Shown piece by piece: positions 60,704 to 64,000 of a stretch of DNA of 64,000 nt. Both the position numbers and the translations under genes were made by a program. Every line of letters starts with the position of its first letter. The stretch's first letter is position 1. This stretch comes from Synechococcales cyanobacterium CNB. Its GTDB lineage: Bacteria > Planctomycetota > Phycisphaerae > Phycisphaerales > UBA1924. The stretch lies in contig SZOZ01000011.1 in assembly GCA_030263455.1 (NCBI GenBank), positions 124,001 through 188,000 on the forward strand, written 5' to 3'. Below the pieces are notes generated by a model. That model searched no databases. It was not told where the DNA came from and saw only the letters and a program-made list of their open reading frames with translations.

Positions 60704-63700
60704 TCAGGCGTGGACGGCGACCTCGCTGAGGTTCTCGGTGATCCAAGAGTCCATCCCCGGTGCCCAGTGGACACGGATCACCTCGCCGCCGGGACCGACG
60801 CCAAGAATGTTTAGCGTCCCGACCGCAGAAGCATGGGACGCGAGCCTGCCGGTCGGTCTCGTCGCCCCCTCGGGAAGCCCCTCAATGAGCGGTGAAACCA
60901 CCCAGAGATCCAGCGTCGGAGTCCACCAGTAGACGGTCAGTGCTCCCTGGCCGTCGAGGCCGGCGTAGTTCAGGCCGCCCCAGGGTGTCGTGTAGCCGGT
61001 CAGTTGGCCGGGAACCAGCAGCGGACCCCCGGCGTTCTCGGTGAGGTCGTTGGTCAGCCAGTCACCGCCGAACTGCGGCACCCACCAGGTTACCATGAGG
61101 CGCCCGTCGGCGTTGAGGCCAGCGAGGTTGATGCCGTCCCAAGCCGTGAGTGTGACGGCCAGTTGCCCGCTGATGAGGGGCGCGCCCGTAATCTCGGAAA
61201 GGTTGTCCACCCGCCAGAGATCGAACACGCCGGGCATGATCCAGATGGACTGGATGTTCCCGTCGGCGTCGATGCCGGCAAGGTGCCACGCATTCCAGTT
61301 GGTGACATAAGCGATGAGGTCGTTGAGGTCGGGCGTCGCCATGCCCTGCGGGGTGAGGTGGTCGTCGGAGATGTTGACGAAGGTCCAGAGGGGATTGCCT
61401 GCGACATCCGCGGCGCCTGTCTGCTGGAAAGCGACCATGCGGCCGTCCTGCGCAACACCGACCAAGACGATGATGCCGTCCGTGGAGATAAAGTGCGTGA
61501 TCGCTCGGGCGGGCGCGATCGAGCCGGCGAGTTCGGTCGTGAGGAGTCGGACTGTCCACTGCCCCTCGAAGCCGCGTCTCAGGAGAACGAGGCCCTCGTT
61601 GGTGACTGCGGCTGCGTAGACCAGGCCGTCCTTCGGGTCGGTCCATGTCGTAGAGGGACCGGTGAAGGTAGCAAGTTCGCCGGCACTCGCCCCGAGGACA
61701 CGCCAGCCGGTATCCGTCGGCTCGAAAACGAAGACGCGGCCGTCCATATTGACGCCAATAATGCGGTGTGTATCACCGCTGTCACTGGCGGCGCTGACAT
61801 GAGCCGCGCTGTGCAGGAATCGGGAGAGCCATGGATCGAACTCGAAGTCGGTCGGTTCGCTGGAAGCGCCGACGTTGTCAACAGCAATCAGTCTGAAGCG
61901 AGCAGGCTCACCGGTGGGAATGCGGCTCGACGCTGCGGCCGCGATGACGGCCGTGAAGCCGTTGCTGCCGTCGGAGTCGACGATGACGTCGTTGGCATCG
62001 ACCACGCCGTCACCGTTGAGATCGAAGAGCGCCAAGAATCGGACCTCCACGATCGTGCCATCTTCGTCCGTCGCTGTCGCTGTCAGGGTGAAGGATGCCC
62101 CCCGCTCCACCGCACCCGATGAGACGATGAGCGATTGCACGACCGGGTGCTCATTCGACGCATCGAACGCCACGTCGGCCGCGAAGCCGTCGTTCGAGAA
62201 GCCGATCGCATTGACCGCAACGGCGATGAACGTCTCCGCGGGGCCTGCCCCGGGGAACGGCCCGACGACTGTTGTCCAGCCGTTGGAGGCGTCCGAGTCG
62301 GTCGAGAGAAGTTCGCCGTCGTCGGGGACGCCGTTGCGATTGGCGTCGTGATAGAACCGTACCTCGACGATCGGTGCGTCGCCAGGATCAGCGATGATTG
62401 CGGTAAGCGTGAAGGAGTCCGACAACCCGACAGGCGTGTTGGACGGTGTGAGCGACGCGAATACCGGAGGCCCGTTGTGCTCGAACGCGCCGATGTCCGC
62501 GGCCGCGCCGAAGACGCGGGCCTTGCCGCGGGCGTCGGTGTCAAGGTTCTGCAGGTTTGAGCCGGCGTCGATGGCGGGGCTGCCCGCGAGGAGGGCGTAC
62601 GTCGGCGTCGGGCCACCATAGTCGCCGAGTGGCGCGAGCATGGGGTCGCCGCCGATCAGGTTATGGCTTTCACCGGCAGGGTCTGGCGTTGTCTGGCTTT
62701 CCTGGGCGGCGTTCGTGCGGGTGTTGTGTGCGACGATGGACGAGTACAGGTAGTTCTCGTTGTCCTGCCCGCTGTAGGTCGCGAACCAAATGCCGCCGCC
62801 TTGGAAGCCGACACCGTTCGCATCAGCGGTGTTGCCGACAATCGTGGAGTTTGCGATCGTCGTTCGTGCAGCAAACAGGCCTCCGCCGTTGGTCACCGCG
62901 CTGTTGCCGCTGATGGTGGAGTTGATGATCAGGGCGGACCCGTCGTGCGTCGGGCCCACGAACAGCCCGCCGCCCTGTCCCGATGACGTGTTCGCGCGGA
63001 AGAGAGAGCCGCGGATCGTCGTGCTCCTGCCGCCGGCGTACAGACCGCCCCCTTGAGACGCCTGGTTTCCTTCGAAGCGGGAATCGATCACTTCGAGAGA
63101 ACCATCGTTGCCGAAGTGGTACAGCCCACCGCCCCACCCTGTCGTGGTGTTTCCGGTGATTGTGCTGCGTTCGATCACCGTGTGCCCCCACAGGTTCAGA
63201 CCGCGGCCGGTGTTCTCGGAGATGATCGACTCTCTCACCGTGACTTGGTGAGGCTGGACGCCGTTGGTGGCGACGACGGAGATGGTGCCGTAGTCCGCGT
63301 TGTCGCTCGAGTTGCCCTTGATGGTTGTCCGTTCGATGAACAGAGTCGCTCCGCCTGCTGCCTGCGAGTTCAAGTGGACAGCGCTCGCTTTCGTGCCGGT
63401 ATTGCCCGTCAGAGAGCTGTCGATGATGGCCAATGTTCCGGCAAACCCGGTACCCGCGGCGATCGTCCCGCCCGTGGTGCCCCAGGCGTGATCGGTCGTC
63501 ACGTTGCCGGTGAACTCCGAGCTGATGATCGACAGGTTCCCGGCGGAGATGCTGATCGCGCCAGCGCTCGGCCCGCTGTTGCCGCTGAACTGGCAGCCGT
63601 TGACATCAGCATCCGCATATCCCAGGCTGACCGCGCCGAATCCCGCGCTCGTCGAAGTATTGTCATTGAACACCGAGTCCTTGATTCCCACGATCATGAG

Positions 63701-64000
63701 CACGCCCAGTGCGTCCGCGATCAAGGCCCCGTTCTCATTGCTGATGAAGGCTGATCCCTCGATCGCAATCGCCGGATTCACGCTGATACCGAGCACGGCG
63801 ACCGCGCCGCCAGCAGCGCCCGTCACGTTGCCGACGAACTGGGAGCCCATGATGAGGACGCTCGCATGGTCGATCGCCAACAGGCCGCTCCCCCCCGGCG
63901 CCGAGTTTGCCGTAAAGATCGAGTCCTTGACGACAGTGGTCCCACCGTTTGTGAGAGAGACGCCGCCTCCCCCACCCAGCGACGTGTTGCCTGAGAAGAT
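60704..64000 (-). CDS. Giant secreted right-handed beta-helix protein, 5' end beyond window
   Basis: The reading frame is open from the stop at 60704 to base 64000, so at least 1098 residues are encoded and the start lies outside. Most of the visible N-terminal part (to about residue 480) is a parallel beta-helix of short repeats of the type Ile-x-x-Ser-x-Phe-x-Gly-Asn with Gly-Gly-Gly turns, typical of planctomycete surface adhesins. Two Ig-like segments follow, each with Phe-Thr-Leu-Thr-Ala and Asp-x-Asn-x-x-Gly elements. The last 330 residues contain about five to six units with Gly-Asn/Asp-Gly and Trp-Trp/Leu-Trp strands, which suggest a lectin-like beta-propeller. No sortase or PEP-CTERM tail is seen. 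Confidence 0.85.
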   Translation of the reverse strand: MFSGNTSLGGGGGVSLTNGGTTVVKDSIFTANSAPGGSGLLAIDHASVLIMGSQFVGNVTGAAGGAVAVLGISVNPAIAIEGSAFISNENGALIADALGVLMIVGIKDSVFNDNTSTSAGFGAVSLGYADADVNGCQFSGNSGPSAGAISISAGNLSIISSEFTGNVTTDHAWGTTGGTIAAGTGFAGTLAIIDSSLTGNTGTKASAVHLNSQAAGGATLFIERTTIKGNSSDNADYGTISVVATNGVQPHQVTVRESIISENTGRGLNLWGHTVIERSTITGNTTTGWGGGLYHFGNDGSLEVIDSRFEGNQASQGGGLYAGGRSTTIRGSLFRANTSSGQGGGLFVGPTHDGSALIINSTISGNSAVTNGGGLFAARTTIANSTIVGNTADANGVGFQGGGIWFATYSGQDNENYLYSSIVAHNTRTNAAQESQTTPDPAGESHNLIGGDPMLAPLGDYGGPTPTYALLAGSPAIDAGSNLQNLDTDARGKARVFGAAADIGAFEHNGPPVFASLTPSNTPVGLSDSFTLTAIIADPGDAPIVEVRFYHDANRNGVPDDGELLSTDSDASNGWTTVVGPFPGAGPAETFIAVAVNAIGFSNDGFAADVAFDASNEHPVVQSLIVSSGAVERGASFTLTATATDEDGTIVEVRFLALFDLNGDGVVDANDVIVDSDGSNGFTAVIAAAASSRIPTGEPARFRLIAVDNVGASSEPTDFEFDPWLSRFLHSAAHVSAASDSGDTHRIIGVNMDGRVFVFEPTDTGWRVLGASAGELATFTGPSTTWTDPKDGLVYAAAVTNEGLVLLRRGFEGQWTVRLLTTELAGSIAPARAITHFISTDGIIVLVGVAQDGRMVAFQQTGAADVAGNPLWTFVNISDDHLTPQGMATPDLNDLIAYVTNWNAWHLAGIDADGNIQSIWIMPGVFDLWRVDNLSEITGAPLISGQLAVTLTAWDGINLAGLNADGRLMVTWWVPQFGGDWLTNDLTENAGGPLLVPGQLTGYTTPWGGLNYAGLDGQGALTVYWWTPTLDLWVVSPLIEGLPEGATRPTGRLASHASAVGTLNILGVGPGGEVIRVHWAPGMDSWITENLSEVAVHA

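Overview
The window is about two-thirds G+C and reads as a chromosomal fragment of a planctomycete, most likely of the Phycisphaerae type. This is inferred from gene content: a DUF1559-type prepilin, a PEP-CTERM-like protein, DUF1080 domains, several Tat-exported Gfo/Idh/MocA oxidoreductases with TIM-barrel isomerases, a LysW-dependent lysine operon and a very large beta-helix surface protein. No 16S rRNA or other decisive marker is present.

Layout. (1) Positions 1-6842 hold a compact, almost entirely minus-strand module of at least fourteen small genes, mostly joined by start/stop overlaps. Nearly all are unassigned: a putative replication-initiator-like protein first, then a proline-rich protein, a transglutaminase-like protein, a lipoprotein and several single-span membrane proteins. 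It looks like part of an integrated virus or plasmid-like element that continues past the left edge. The leftmost ~0.7 kb is visibly less G+C rich. (2) Positions 6936-20007 are ordinary chromosome: hutH and hutU, truB with a GT39 glycosyltransferase, a PAP2 phosphatase, tRNA-Ser(GGA), a radical SAM protein, a ChaN-like lipoprotein, a GNAT acetyltransferase, asparagine synthase, a LigD-like phosphoesterase domain protein and a TPR lipoprotein. (3) Positions 20050-22641 carry an ArsR-type regulator fused to a methyltransferase domain (SahR-like), with a palindrome over its own start codon, followed by ahcY. metF lies 3.4 kb further on. (4) Positions 22748-25966 hold pqiB/pqiA-like genes, a prepilin-type protein and a PEP-CTERM-like protein.

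(5) Positions 26990-32512 are a tightly overlapped lysine operon (lysW-lysX-lysY-lysZ-lysK-homocitrate synthase). A 39-codon ORF with clustered AAA codons and a strong stem-loop precede it, a possible attenuator. (6) Positions 32576-48296 are a sugar-catabolism region: DUF1080 (3-keto-disaccharide hydrolase type) proteins, one fused to a GH29 alpha-L-fucosidase; four Gfo/Idh/MocA dehydrogenases; three intact sugar-phosphate-isomerase-like proteins and one broken one; an MFS transporter of the nucleoside-permease type; an ApbE flavin transferase; and a formylglycine-generating-enzyme-like protein. Together they suggest oxidative (3-keto) degradation of glycosides at the cell surface and in the periplasm.

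(7) Positions 48400-60559 hold a 1274-residue fusion of an M14 metallocarboxypeptidase and an S9 dipeptidyl-peptidase, a second alpha/beta-hydrolase peptidase, glycerate kinase, two small membrane proteins, an AtoE-type short-chain fatty acid transporter, a class I aminotransferase and a secreted DUF6263-like protein. (8) From 60704 to the right edge runs the 3' part of a giant secreted right-handed beta-helix protein ending in propeller-like repeats.
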